From assembly GCA_017468085.1 (NCBI GenBank), contig JAFUJR010000027.1, positions 80,691-144,690 of the forward strand: a stretch of DNA of 64,000 nucleotides, given 5' to 3'. This DNA comes from Clostridia bacterium (GTDB taxonomy: Bacteria; Bacillota; Clostridia; Christensenellales; Borkfalkiaceae). Made by a program: the position numbers and the translations under genes. The notes beneath the pieces are model-generated. The model was given only the letters and a program-made list of their open reading frames with translations. It was not told where the DNA came from and did not search any database. Positions 26,420-35,554 of this stretch are shown piece by piece. Position 1 is the first letter of the stretch. Every line of letters starts with the position of its first letter.

Positions 26420-26454
26420 ATAGCCGCCGCGCATACAGCGCAGGCGGCTATTTT
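26420..26454 (+). terminator. Terminator of the importer operon
   Basis: TAGCCGCC and GGCGGCTA form the stem, with inner CGC/GCG pairs, followed by TTTT. Confidence 0.8.
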
Positions 26455-26647
26455 CATGCTCCTTTTAATAAAAACTATGCCCAAATTCCGCTTCCAATAG
26501 GACGTTTTGTATATAGTTTAACAAAATAAAAACCGTTTATTCCCGCAAAAAAAGGTAAAAAACGGTAGGTTGGCGCGGTTTGAGCGCAAACTGCGTGAAT
26601 TATGACAAACATTCCTAAAAATTTGACAACAAACGATTGACAAATTA

Positions 26648-26700
26648 TGATATAATGCAACCTGTATAATAGCGATTTTATATTTAGAAATCGCAAGGAG
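26648..26700 (+). promoter_or_regulatory. Promoter and leader hairpin of the small peptide gene
   Basis: TGA-TATAAT at 26648-26656 is an extended -10 element. Two TTGACA hexamers upstream are at non-standard spacing. GCGATTT/AAATCGC (26672-26694) would form a hairpin directly upstream of the AAGGAGG ribosome binding site. The rest of 26455-26647 shows no gene. Confidence 0.5.
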
Positions 26701-26712
26701 GAAAGATACAGG

Positions 26713-26829
26713 ATGAAAAAAGAGTATCAGGATGTAGCTTTAGAAATTGTTCTCCTTATCGAGGACGCGGTGCGTTGCTCCAATGAGTATAGCGTTGGCG
26801 ACGACACAAGTGAGGACATTTTCGACTAA
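26713..26829 (+). CDS. Small acidic peptide, 38 residues
   Basis: Short ORF with an AAGGAGG site 11 bases upstream. The peptide has an ordinary Lys/Glu start, a hydrophobic middle (VALEIVLLIEDAV), a single Cys and a strongly acidic tail (GDDTSEDIFD). It resembles, by eye, short uncharacterised clostridial peptides with a conserved pattern of alternating hydrophobic and acidic residues ending in a Ser/Gly/Asp-rich tail. It lies 26 bases before the giant secreted protein gene and shares its only promoter. It has no cleavable signal peptide. It could be a ribosomally made peptide precursor, a chaperone-like partner or a leader. Function unknown. Confidence 0.55.
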   Translation: MKKEYQDVALEIVLLIEDAVRCSNEYSVGDDTSEDIFD

Positions 26830-26855
26830 GGCAAAAGAAAAGGAGGAAACTAAGT

Positions 26856-29800
26856 ATGACAAAAATTACGAAGAAAATTGTTGGTTTAATTTTTGGCGCA
26901 ATCGCTTTCGTTGCCTTTTCTTTCGGGCTCGTATTCACGACGCCCCAAGTCAAGACGGCAAAAGCAGAAAGTGTCGCGGTTACGTTCAGCCAAGCGTTAT
27001 CTGAAGGACACGACAACGAAAAGACGGGCTATTTGCAAGTGCGTATGGATACGGACGGTTTAACTTGGAACGGCTCTTACAACGATAAGTTGGTAAGTGA
27101 ATTGCCCGGTAACGTTGCCAACCACGTTACTGTAAACGGTAGTACGTTGACCGAGCTTTCCAATATGAACACAAGCACGTTGCCGGTTATCGTTACCATG
27201 CAACCTGCAGGTTCGTTTAGCTTTATCCGCGTATGGGTACCTACCGACTTTATGACGGACAGTCAATTATACTCTTTGGGTATAATAGACGGCTTTTCGT
27301 TTGTAGACGACGGAACGAACGGAACGGGAACGACCTTTACCAGTTCGGCGATTGCCTATTCGCGTAGTGTGCAACTCGGCGGTTTTACCAACGTAAAGAA
27401 TTATTCGGATAAAACCGAACTTTTGACGGCTTCCGACGTTACCATCGGTGATGCGGTAATGGCGAATGTCGATTGTTTAGAGGTGGAAATTACTGCCTCA
27501 AAATTGAGCAGTTATTCCTATGAGATTATGGGTAGTCCAGCTGCGGCGCAACTTATGCGTAATATGGTTCACATCAACGGTAAATCTGTTGAAACGTGGA
27601 ATACACAGCTTATTGCAGAAGATCCTGCATACGAAACGGCTTATGGTATGTATAGATGTTTCCCTCAAAATTCCGCTACCTCGGGACACGAAAAATTCCA
27701 TAGACCGATTGGTCTTTACGCTACGGATACGGGTTTGAAATTGCATATTTTCTATAACGTAATTGCAAATTTTGACGAAATCGTTATCACGCTTAGCGAA
27801 GGCTGTACTGGTGAGCTTTCCACGATTGTTACGGAAAGGGTTTCCAAAACTGTATGGACGCAGGAAGCCGTGAATATCACCAGTATGCTGACTTTCTTGG
27901 ATAACACCTCTGCGAACGCAGCTTCCGAAGGTTATAAAAACTATTATATTCATTTGAATGATTCTTCAAAAACCTATTGGAGCAAACCTCCCATGGGCGG
28001 CGTTTTGAATGAGGGCGATCCCCTGGGCGCGAACGGCGGTCAAACGCAAATGCGTTATATTTACTTCAATGGCACGTCTCTTTACGATATAAATAAAGGC
28101 GATGACGGTAGTTATGGTTCCACGCAAGCGAACATCGCAAACGGCAGTGTATATGCGCCAATTGTAGTATGGATGACCAGTGAGGTCGGCGGTTCGGTAA
28201 AGCTTTACGTGCCTGACTTGTTTGGCGGCGAGGGTACGACGGCTGCGGAAAACCATAAGGAAATTATTTTCAAAAAGGGCTTTGCCATTTATGAAAACGG
28301 CGTTTCCTGCTACCTTTCAAACGACGTTGTTTTCACCAACGACGGCGCAGGTAATTGGACGAAGGAAATAAAAGGTATTGAAATCGAAACCGAAGTTACG
28401 GGCATTATCACCAAAGCAAACCGTACGGACGGCGGCACAAACGAAAGATTTTTTATCATTCAGCTTTCCAACAACGACTATTCGGGTGCATCTACGACGA
28501 GTATCTTGGACTTTAGTTCTTTGTTCGGTTATATCGACGTTGGCGGCACGGTTATAAACAGCACTCCTAGTGAACCTTTCTTCAACGTATGGGGGGTTGA
28601 AAACAGCGTTGCGTTCCGTATTTCCGGTTGGACGGCGGAAAACGTGCAACAAGCACCTTACATCACTATTAAAGCGGGCGCAAAATTCCCTTCCTATAAT
28701 ACGCAATATAACGGCGGCGCTTTGACGTATTACGTAACGACGGAAGATATTACGTTTAATCACGACGTTCCCAACGATACGTGGACGGTTGCTACGCTTA
28801 GCGGGGAAGAGTATACCGTAACCTTCACGGTAGACGGCGCAACCTACCATACGGCAACGGTTACGGGCGGCGCAACGGTGAGCGCGCCTGAAGCGCCTAC
28901 CAAGGCAGAGGATGAAAACTATACCTACACCTTCAACCAATGGCTGTTGGATGGCGAAGCGTACGATTTTAATACGACGGTTACAAGCGATATCACCCTC
29001 GTTGCAGAGTTCACGGCAACGCAAAAAGCAGGGGATAAAGATATCACGAGCGAACTTGCGTTTGTTCATCAAGATCAACAATACAACGGTACGGAAACGT
29101 ACATGATTAAAACCACCAACGCTTATTGGACGAAAGCGGCAATGCAAGGCGGTTGCTTGAACGAATACGACCCTGAAAATGCAGGCGGCGGTCAGGAAGT
29201 TTTGAAATATATCTATTTCAACGGCACTTCGCTGTACGATATCAATAAAAACGAACACGGTAGTTTCGGTTCCGAACAAGGCAATATTGTAACCGGCGGC
29301 ATTTACGCGCCTTTCTTGGCAACGGTTGGCTTAGACGGCACGTATAGTTACGTTCAAATTCATATGCCCACCTTGTACGGTGGCGAGGGGACGACGGCAA
29401 ACGAAAACCATAAGAGCTTTGAGGTGAAATCAGGGTTTGCGTTGACGGAAAACGGCGTTACTTATAAGGTTACGCAGGATATCAAATGGGTCAACCTTAA
29501 CGGCAACTGGGTAAACGGAAATTCGACCTTTGCGGCTGACACCGTTGAAATCGGCAACCTGCGCGTTGACGGCGATGCAAACGAGCTTTATAAAGTGGAT
29601 ATTGTTTCCGAAAGCTGGAACGTTACGTGTAATTACTACGATTTCATGTACGATGGGAATTATGCGGAATATCGTAAATTTTTCTTCATTAACGGCGTAT
29701 CCGTTTACGATATCAATACGAATACGGACGACAGCGAATACGTTTACAGTACGTTCCCGATGACGGGTAGCGATGATAGCACATTTGCGCATCCCGTATT

Positions 29801-32800
29801 GATTCAAGCCATGAACCAGGGCGGCGACCCTTATACGATTACCCTTTGGATTCATAAAAACTATATCAATAGCTTAGACGGGGAAATCGTGGTAACGCTC
29901 GGCGCAGGTTATAACGTGTATACGGACGGTCTTGCGTTGGCGGAAGACGTAAGCTATGCTTTGAATTTTACAGTAGAAATTGACAACGGTACCAATTCGT
30001 ACTCGGCGACTATGTTCCAGGGTACGACGGTAGGTAGCTTGGGCACGCCTTCAAAATCCATGACCTCTACCACGAAATATGCGTTCGAGGGTTGGTATGA
30101 CGCGAATACGGATACGAAGCTTTCTGCAGAAACGGTTATTACAGCGGATATGAGCCTCGAGGCAAGATTTACTGAAACGACGGTAAACCTTATTGAAACG
30201 GATATTGAAACGGCAACCTATTTCATTAATGATGAGGATAATAAGGATAGATGGTTCTATTTCACCCTTACCGAACACGACTATCCTACCGATGTAAGCA
30301 CGGATGACTTTACCAATGATTACGTGAAGAGTATCGGGCTTTTGGATATGGTTACCTTGATAGGTGATATAACGTTGGGTAGTACTTCGGTTACGGAAGC
30401 AACGCTCGCGGAAATTTATACCGCGAACGGATACGGCGAAGCTATATACATGAATATTTGGGATACGACCAATTATTTGGGTACGATTGCATTCCGTATC
30501 CCCGGCGTTAACACCATTACGGAAGTGGTTGTAGAAGAAGGCGCGTTCTTCCCTTCTTACGCCTATGTATCGGGGAGCACGACGGTAGAAACCTATTATA
30601 TGCTTCCCAAAACGGTAACGGCGATCAACAATAACGAAGAGGGCTTAAATGGCGTGCTCGTTCCCGAACAGTCGGCGGCGTATGATATTCAAATGGCAGA
30701 GGGCGCAGGCGTTCGTTTGTCCGCAGGTAACGATTATACCACGAGCGGACTTCGTTTTGAAACGAAGATTTCCGTAGACGACGTGGTGGCTTTGGCTACG
30801 CTTGTAGACGACGGCGTTTATGATAACGTTGAATTCGGTACGCTTATCGTGCCTAAGGATTATATGGTTGGCGGCTTGTTCACACACGAGTGGTTAGCAA
30901 GCAACGGCTTTAATTATATTGACAAAATAGCCTCCGTAACAGCGGAAGCCGACACGGGGATCTACGAATTCGCAAAGGAGGAGGACGGATATTATTCCTA
31001 CTTCTTGTCCATTGTTAATTTGAAAGAGACGAATCTGAACAGAGAGTTTGTCGGTCTTGGTTATATTAAGATTTCTGTGGGCGAAGATATTATCTACGTT
31101 TATGCAGATTATGAGTCCACTAATGCGCGTTCGGCGTCCTTCGTTGCAAATGCGGCAATCAATGACCGCAGTGAAGAAGCGACGGACGAATATGATAACT
31201 ACATTGAAGAGGGCAACAACTATTCGCCTTATACGGAAGTAGACCTTGAATTCTTAAAAGGATACATTACGTGGACCGAAACCTCGGCTGTTGCGTCCGA
31301 AGCGTTGACGGATTTGTCCGTCAAGGGCGGTGTCCAAACGATTACGCCTACTACGCAAGCGCTTGCAGGTCCTTACGTAGAGCTTGTGTATAAAACCAAC
31401 GTAAACGTTTGGGGCGTATTCACTTACACGGACGGTAGCAAGACGGCAAATGAGGACTTCTACTTGCAGGCAGGCACGACGAGCCATAAGCAATACCTCG
31501 ATATTTTCCGTTCCAACGGCGTAGGCTACGGTATGGATACGAGCAACTTGTCTATGACCTCCATCAAATTCACCAATGCAGAGTTGGCAACCAGCAGTGC
31601 ACCTGCAGGCGAAGTGCAGATTTTCGGTCTTTATTCGCAGAACAAAACGGTGGATATGGATAACCAAGAGATTTACCTTACGGTAGATCAGATAGACGGT
31701 TCTCAAATGACGGTGGGTGCGCACCTCGGTCTTGGCGGCGCGCTTACCTATCTTGCAAAATCGGGCATTTACGAAGGTGTAACAAATGCGTCTTATAATA
31801 GCGGTAACGTTCAGTTAAGTACCAGTACTAGTACTTTTGTTGAAACACATAAAACAAATTTGTGGGGTACTTCGTCGGAAGCAGGCTATTATGGACACGC
31901 AACCAGCAGTAAAGCGGCAGACGGTGCAGTTAACCTTATCAATAACTACGACGCAGGTCGTCAAATTCAGCAATCTTGGTATGCACAAGTCGGCGGCAGC
32001 GATAGCGCAACTGCAGGTGAAAACGGCTATACGCGTGCATTCTGTAAAACGGAAAGTTCTACGGGTAAATATTGGCCGTACAACCCCGTTCAAGCAGGCG
32101 ACGTTGTAAGTAACCCCGGTCAAATCGTCGATTATGAAATTACTGACAGCTATATCTACGTAAAAACACGTGCAATGGACTGGGCAAAGGGTAAAGGCAG
32201 CGATAGCCTTTCCGGTACGGTAGAGGGCGGCGTTACGACGAAGTCGTATATGGAAAATTACTATCGTTTGAAAGACGACGGTACGCTTACCGTAAACAAT
32301 TCCTTCGTGGATTGGAACGGCTTCACCGATATGGGTGATTGCGAGTGGGCTTCTACCGAGCTTCCCGCAGTATATCCCGTTCAAACCTTAAACTATTACG
32401 TAACGAATATGGACGGCGACGGTAGCTGGTCGGATGCACTTGAATACAGATCCGATTTGGCTAGTTGGGTCAGTGCAGATACTAGCGTAAGACAAACAGG
32501 CGATGAAAGCAAGGTGGAAAATTGGTTCGCTTGGGCAAACGGTGGAAGTGGCTCTGCAATCGGTTTGGGTATGTATATTCCTAACGTATACAGTTTTGTT
32601 TCGGGTAGATCTAAACAGAGTAATGCGAATTCGGTATCTGCGAACCGCAACTCGAGCAGCAATATCTTAGCCGAAAAAGGCTTGATGTCCAATATGCAAG
32701 ATATCCAATATACTTATCAGAGTACGTACGTATCCAACACCAGCTATACGGCGCCCGGCGTTCTCTTCCGTATGGAAGCCTACGTGCCTATCGAATATAG

Positions 32801-32948
32801 CTACGTGCTTTGCGTAAATACGGTGGATAACATCCGTTCGACCTTCAAAAACATCTATGATAACGGTACGGTTACCAACGCAGGCAACGCGTACGAAAAG
32901 GTTGGTCTTGACGCATGGGCTCGTGCAGACAAGGTTTGGACCTGGTAA
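26856..32948 (+). CDS. Very large secreted modular protein
   Basis: Extracellular protein of 2030 residues. The signal peptide likely ends at AKA-E (37/38). Two copies of a domain of about 170 residues (about 340-510 and 728-900) share YIYFNGTSLYDIN and GGEGTTA-ENHK. Two Listeria-Bacteroides-type (Flg_new) repeats (about 650-722 and 1035-1105) read TFNQWLLDGEAYDFNTTVTS and FEGWYDANTDTKL. A beta-rich module follows near 1495-1600. The last 430 residues form a distinct unit with INNYDAGRQIQQSWYAQ and YWPYNPVQAGD, which looks like a carbohydrate-active beta-sandwich but is not assigned. There is no LPXTG, SLH or dockerin. It probably acts on or binds polysaccharide outside the cell. Confidence 0.75.
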   Translation: MTKITKKIVGLIFGAIAFVAFSFGLVFTTPQVKTAKAESVAVTFSQALSEGHDNEKTGYLQVRMDTDGLTWNGSYNDKLVSELPGNVANHVTVNGSTLTELSNMNTSTLPVIVTMQPAGSFSFIRVWVPTDFMTDSQLYSLGIIDGFSFVDDGTNGTGTTFTSSAIAYSRSVQLGGFTNVKNYSDKTELLTASDVTIGDAVMANVDCLEVEITASKLSSYSYEIMGSPAAAQLMRNMVHINGKSVETWNTQLIAEDPAYETAYGMYRCFPQNSATSGHEKFHRPIGLYATDTGLKLHIFYNVIANFDEIVITLSEGCTGELSTIVTERVSKTVWTQEAVNITSMLTFLDNTSANAASEGYKNYYIHLNDSSKTYWSKPPMGGVLNEGDPLGANGGQTQMRYIYFNGTSLYDINKGDDGSYGSTQANIANGSVYAPIVVWMTSEVGGSVKLYVPDLFGGEGTTAAENHKEIIFKKGFAIYENGVSCYLSNDVVFTNDGAGNWTKEIKGIEIETEVTGIITKANRTDGGTNERFFIIQLSNNDYSGASTTSILDFSSLFGYIDVGGTVINSTPSEPFFNVWGVENSVAFRISGWTAENVQQAPYITIKAGAKFPSYNTQYNGGALTYYVTTEDITFNHDVPNDTWTVATLSGEEYTVTFTVDGATYHTATVTGGATVSAPEAPTKAEDENYTYTFNQWLLDGEAYDFNTTVTSDITLVAEFTATQKAGDKDITSELAFVHQDQQYNGTETYMIKTTNAYWTKAAMQGGCLNEYDPENAGGGQEVLKYIYFNGTSLYDINKNEHGSFGSEQGNIVTGGIYAPFLATVGLDGTYSYVQIHMPTLYGGEGTTANENHKSFEVKSGFALTENGVTYKVTQDIKWVNLNGNWVNGNSTFAADTVEIGNLRVDGDANELYKVDIVSESWNVTCNYYDFMYDGNYAEYRKFFFINGVSVYDINTNTDDSEYVYSTFPMTGSDDSTFAHPVLIQAMNQGGDPYTITLWIHKNYINSLDGEIVVTLGAGYNVYTDGLALAEDVSYALNFTVEIDNGTNSYSATMFQGTTVGSLGTPSKSMTSTTKYAFEGWYDANTDTKLSAETVITADMSLEARFTETTVNLIETDIETATYFINDEDNKDRWFYFTLTEHDYPTDVSTDDFTNDYVKSIGLLDMVTLIGDITLGSTSVTEATLAEIYTANGYGEAIYMNIWDTTNYLGTIAFRIPGVNTITEVVVEEGAFFPSYAYVSGSTTVETYYMLPKTVTAINNNEEGLNGVLVPEQSAAYDIQMAEGAGVRLSAGNDYTTSGLRFETKISVDDVVALATLVDDGVYDNVEFGTLIVPKDYMVGGLFTHEWLASNGFNYIDKIASVTAEADTGIYEFAKEEDGYYSYFLSIVNLKETNLNREFVGLGYIKISVGEDIIYVYADYESTNARSASFVANAAINDRSEEATDEYDNYIEEGNNYSPYTEVDLEFLKGYITWTETSAVASEALTDLSVKGGVQTITPTTQALAGPYVELVYKTNVNVWGVFTYTDGSKTANEDFYLQAGTTSHKQYLDIFRSNGVGYGMDTSNLSMTSIKFTNAELATSSAPAGEVQIFGLYSQNKTVDMDNQEIYLTVDQIDGSQMTVGAHLGLGGALTYLAKSGIYEGVTNASYNSGNVQLSTSTSTFVETHKTNLWGTSSEAGYYGHATSSKAADGAVNLINNYDAGRQIQQSWYAQVGGSDSATAGENGYTRAFCKTESSTGKYWPYNPVQAGDVVSNPGQIVDYEITDSYIYVKTRAMDWAKGKGSDSLSGTVEGGVTTKSYMENYYRLKDDGTLTVNNSFVDWNGFTDMGDCEWASTELPAVYPVQTLNYYVTNMDGDGSWSDALEYRSDLASWVSADTSVRQTGDESKVENWFAWANGGSGSAIGLGMYIPNVYSFVSGRSKQSNANSVSANRNSSSNILAEKGLMSNMQDIQYTYQSTYVSNTSYTAPGVLFRMEAYVPIEYSYVLCVNTVDNIRSTFKNIYDNGTVTNAGNAYEKVGLDAWARADKVWTW

Positions 32949-32990
32949 GTTTTTAGCTGAATAAAATCAGGGCAACAAACAAAAACAAAG

Positions 32991-33016
32991 GGGAATACCG
33001 CAGGGTATTCCCTTTC
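32991..33016 (+). terminator. Terminator of the giant secreted protein gene
   Basis: GGGAATACC-GCAG-GGTATTCCC followed by TTT and a T-rich stretch. Confidence 0.8.
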
Positions 33017-33091
33017 GTTTAGTATAAATATAATTATCCATTATTTGCTAAAAATTTATCGATTTGAACGATTTAAAATTATAAAATACTC

Positions 33092-33120
33092 TTGATATTT
33101 TGATTAAAAAATGATAGAAT
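33092..33120 (+). promoter_or_regulatory. Promoter of the hydrogenase operon
   Basis: TTGATA, 17-bp spacer, TAGAAT with an extended TGA directly before it. Start of transcription expected near 33127, about 40 bases before hydC. Confidence 0.75.
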
Positions 33121-33169
33121 ATAAATAATGGACATATTTTGTCAATATTAGCTACAAAGGAGGCCGAAC

Positions 33170-33658
33170 ATGGCTCATTTGCAAGAAGCGGCTGTGCGTA
33201 AAATCAACGAGATCTGCGATAGATACGTCAATGATAAAACGCCGCTTATGATGATTCTCAGCGACATCCAAAAAGAATACGGATACATTCCCTTAGAGGT
33301 GCAGGAGCTCGTTTCTAAAAGAACGGGCGTTTCCGTTGCGGAAATCTACGGCGTTGTAACCTTTTATTCTTTTTTCTCTTTGCAACCCAAAGGAAAATAC
33401 GTCATTGGCGTATGCTTGGGTACGGCATGCTACGTAAAGGGCGCGCAACAGGTACTTGATAAATTTTCCGAAATTATCGGTATTAAACCCGGTGAAACGT
33501 CTACGGACGGCTTGTTCACGCTCGACGCGCTCCGTTGTATCGGTGCGTGCGGTATTGCGCCCGCCGTTACCATCAACGGCAAGGTATATCCCAAACTCAC
33601 CGTGGACGCCGTTCCTAAGGTAATTGCAGAATATAAAGCTATGGAGGAAAACGCATAA
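33170..33658 (+). CDS. hydC: NuoE-like [2Fe-2S] subunit of bifurcating [FeFe] hydrogenase
   Basis: Thioredoxin-fold subunit of 162 residues, homologous to NuoE and to HydC/HndA. The four cluster Cys occur as CLGTACYVKG near residue 83 and CIGACGIAP near 124. It passes electrons inside a cytoplasmic NAD(P)-linked [FeFe]-hydrogenase. AAAGGAGG lies upstream of the ATG. The stop overlaps the next start by one base (TAATG), so the subunits are translationally coupled. With the two following genes it makes the three-subunit HydABC arrangement, which in Thermotoga and Moorella couples NADH and ferredoxin oxidation to hydrogen production. Bifurcation itself is inferred from subunit composition. Confidence 0.92.
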   Translation: MAHLQEAAVRKINEICDRYVNDKTPLMMILSDIQKEYGYIPLEVQELVSKRTGVSVAEIYGVVTFYSFFSLQPKGKYVIGVCLGTACYVKGAQQVLDKFSEIIGIKPGETSTDGLFTLDALRCIGACGIAPAVTINGKVYPKLTVDAVPKVIAEYKAMEENA

Positions 33659-35541
33659 TGCTCAAGAGTTTTGACGACCTTCAAAAAAAGTGCGCGCAAT
33701 GCGCGTCCTGTCTTGACGCTAAATTTACGGGCGCAGACGGAAAAAGACACATCGTTCTTTGCGGCGGTACGGGCTGCTTATCTTCCCGCTCCGACGAAAT
33801 TACGGCGGAATTCAATAGGCTTGTAGCCGAACACAACGTCCAGGATAAGGTAACCGTCAATCAGGTAGGTTGCTTTGGTTTTTGTTCACAAGGTCCGTTC
33901 GTAAAAATTTACCCCGAAGACACCCTTTACCGCCTCGTGCAGGTAGAGGACGTTGCGGAAATTTTTGAAAAGGACGTTCTCGGCGGGGAAATCATCGACA
34001 GACTTTTGTACGTTGATCCCAACACCGAACAAAAGGTAACTAAGCAAGAAGATATCAACTTCTATAAAAAACAGGTACGCGTTGCGCTTCACGGGTGCGG
34101 CAGTATCGACCCTGAGGACATCAACGAAAGTCTTGGCGCAGGCGCATTCCAAGGTCTTGCGCGTGCTTTGCAGATGTCGAGAGAGGACGTTATTAAGGAA
34201 GTGCTGGATTCCGGGCTTCGCGGCAGAGGAGGCGGCGGCTTCCCTACGGGCAGAAAGTGGCAATTTGCTTACGCACAACCTGATGGCGAAAAATACGTCG
34301 TATGCAACGGCGACGAGGGCGACCCCGGCGCGTTCATGGACCGTTCCATCTTGGAAGGTAACCCCTTGGCGGTTATCGAAGGTATGATGATTGCGGGCTA
34401 TGCAATCGGCGCGCAAAACGGGTATTTTTACGTACGCGCAGAATATCCCATCGCGGTCAACAGATTGAAGATGGCAATCCAGCAAGCGGAAGAACTCGGC
34501 TTGCTCGGCGACAATATTTTGGGCACGGATTTCTCGTTTAGAGTACATATCCGTCTTGGCGCGGGCGCGTTTGTCTGCGGTGAAGAAACGGCGCTTTTGA
34601 ACTCGATTGAGGGTCAGCGCGGTATGCCGCGTACCCGTCCTCCTTTCCCTGCGGTAAAGGGGCTTTGGGAAAAGCCCACCATCGTCAACAACGTAGAATC
34701 CTTGGCTTGCGTACCGTATATTTTGCGCGAGGGCGCGGCGGCGTTCTCTAAGCACGGTACCGAACGCTCTAAGGGTACGAAGGTATTTGCGCTCGGCGGT
34801 AAAATCAACAACGTTGGATTGGTGGAAATCCCTATGGGTACGACCTTGCGCGAACTCATTTACGATATCGGCGGCGGTATCCCGAACGGCAAAAAGTTTA
34901 AGGCTATCCAAACGGGCGGCCCTTCTGGCGGTTGTTTGACGGAAGAGGACCTCGACGCGGAAATCGACTTCGACAACCTCGTTGCAAGAGGTTCGATGAT
35001 GGGCTCGGGCGGCGCTATCGTCATGGACGAAGAGAACTGTATGGTCGACGTTGCAAAATTCTACATGGAATTCATCTGCGACGAATCCTGCGGTAAGTGC
35101 ACTCCTTGCAGAATCGGCACGAAGAGAATGCTCGAAATTTTGACGCGCATCACCGACGGCAAGGCAACCTTGAAGGATTTAGACGAATTGGAAGAGCTGG
35201 CAAACAGTATTAAGAGCAACTCTCTTTGCGGGCTTGGTCAAACTGCGCCCAACCCCGTATTGTCCACGCTCAAACATTTCCGTGATGAATACGTTGCGCA
35301 TATCGTCGATAAAAAATGCCCTGCGCATATCTGTAAAAACCTTATGCAGTACGAAATTATCAAGGATAAGTGCTTTGGCTGCGGTATGTGCGTAAGAGCT
35401 TGTCCCGCAAACGCGTTTATCAAGACGGATTATATCGCGCCCGGCAAAAAATTGCCCGCATACACCATCGACCAAGATAAGTGTATCAAGTGCGGTATGT
35501 GTATTGCTTCTTGTAAATTCAAAGCAATTATTAAAAAGTAA
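33658..35541 (+). CDS. hydB: NuoF-like flavoprotein subunit of bifurcating [FeFe] hydrogenase
   Basis: FMN- and NAD-binding subunit of 627 residues. An N-terminal thioredoxin-like [2Fe-2S] domain (CGGTGC, GCFGFC; about 30-95) precedes the flavin/NAD core with GLRGRGGGGFPTGRKW (about 188), NGDEGDPGAFMDR and GAGAFVCGEETAL. The NuoF-type [4Fe-4S] site is CGKCTPCRIG (about 482). Two ferredoxin-type clusters close the chain (CFGCGMCVRACPANAF and CIKCGMCIASCKF). The extra N- and C-terminal cluster domains distinguish HydB/HndC from respiratory NuoF. It transfers electrons between NADH, ferredoxin and HydA. Confidence 0.94.
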   Translation: MLKSFDDLQKKCAQCASCLDAKFTGADGKRHIVLCGGTGCLSSRSDEITAEFNRLVAEHNVQDKVTVNQVGCFGFCSQGPFVKIYPEDTLYRLVQVEDVAEIFEKDVLGGEIIDRLLYVDPNTEQKVTKQEDINFYKKQVRVALHGCGSIDPEDINESLGAGAFQGLARALQMSREDVIKEVLDSGLRGRGGGGFPTGRKWQFAYAQPDGEKYVVCNGDEGDPGAFMDRSILEGNPLAVIEGMMIAGYAIGAQNGYFYVRAEYPIAVNRLKMAIQQAEELGLLGDNILGTDFSFRVHIRLGAGAFVCGEETALLNSIEGQRGMPRTRPPFPAVKGLWEKPTIVNNVESLACVPYILREGAAAFSKHGTERSKGTKVFALGGKINNVGLVEIPMGTTLRELIYDIGGGIPNGKKFKAIQTGGPSGGCLTEEDLDAEIDFDNLVARGSMMGSGGAIVMDEENCMVDVAKFYMEFICDESCGKCTPCRIGTKRMLEILTRITDGKATLKDLDELEELANSIKSNSLCGLGQTAPNPVLSTLKHFRDEYVAHIVDKKCPAHICKNLMQYEIIKDKCFGCGMCVRACPANAFIKTDYIAPGKKLPAYTIDQDKCIKCGMCIASCKFKAIIKK

Positions 35542-35554
35542 GGAGGAATGAACT

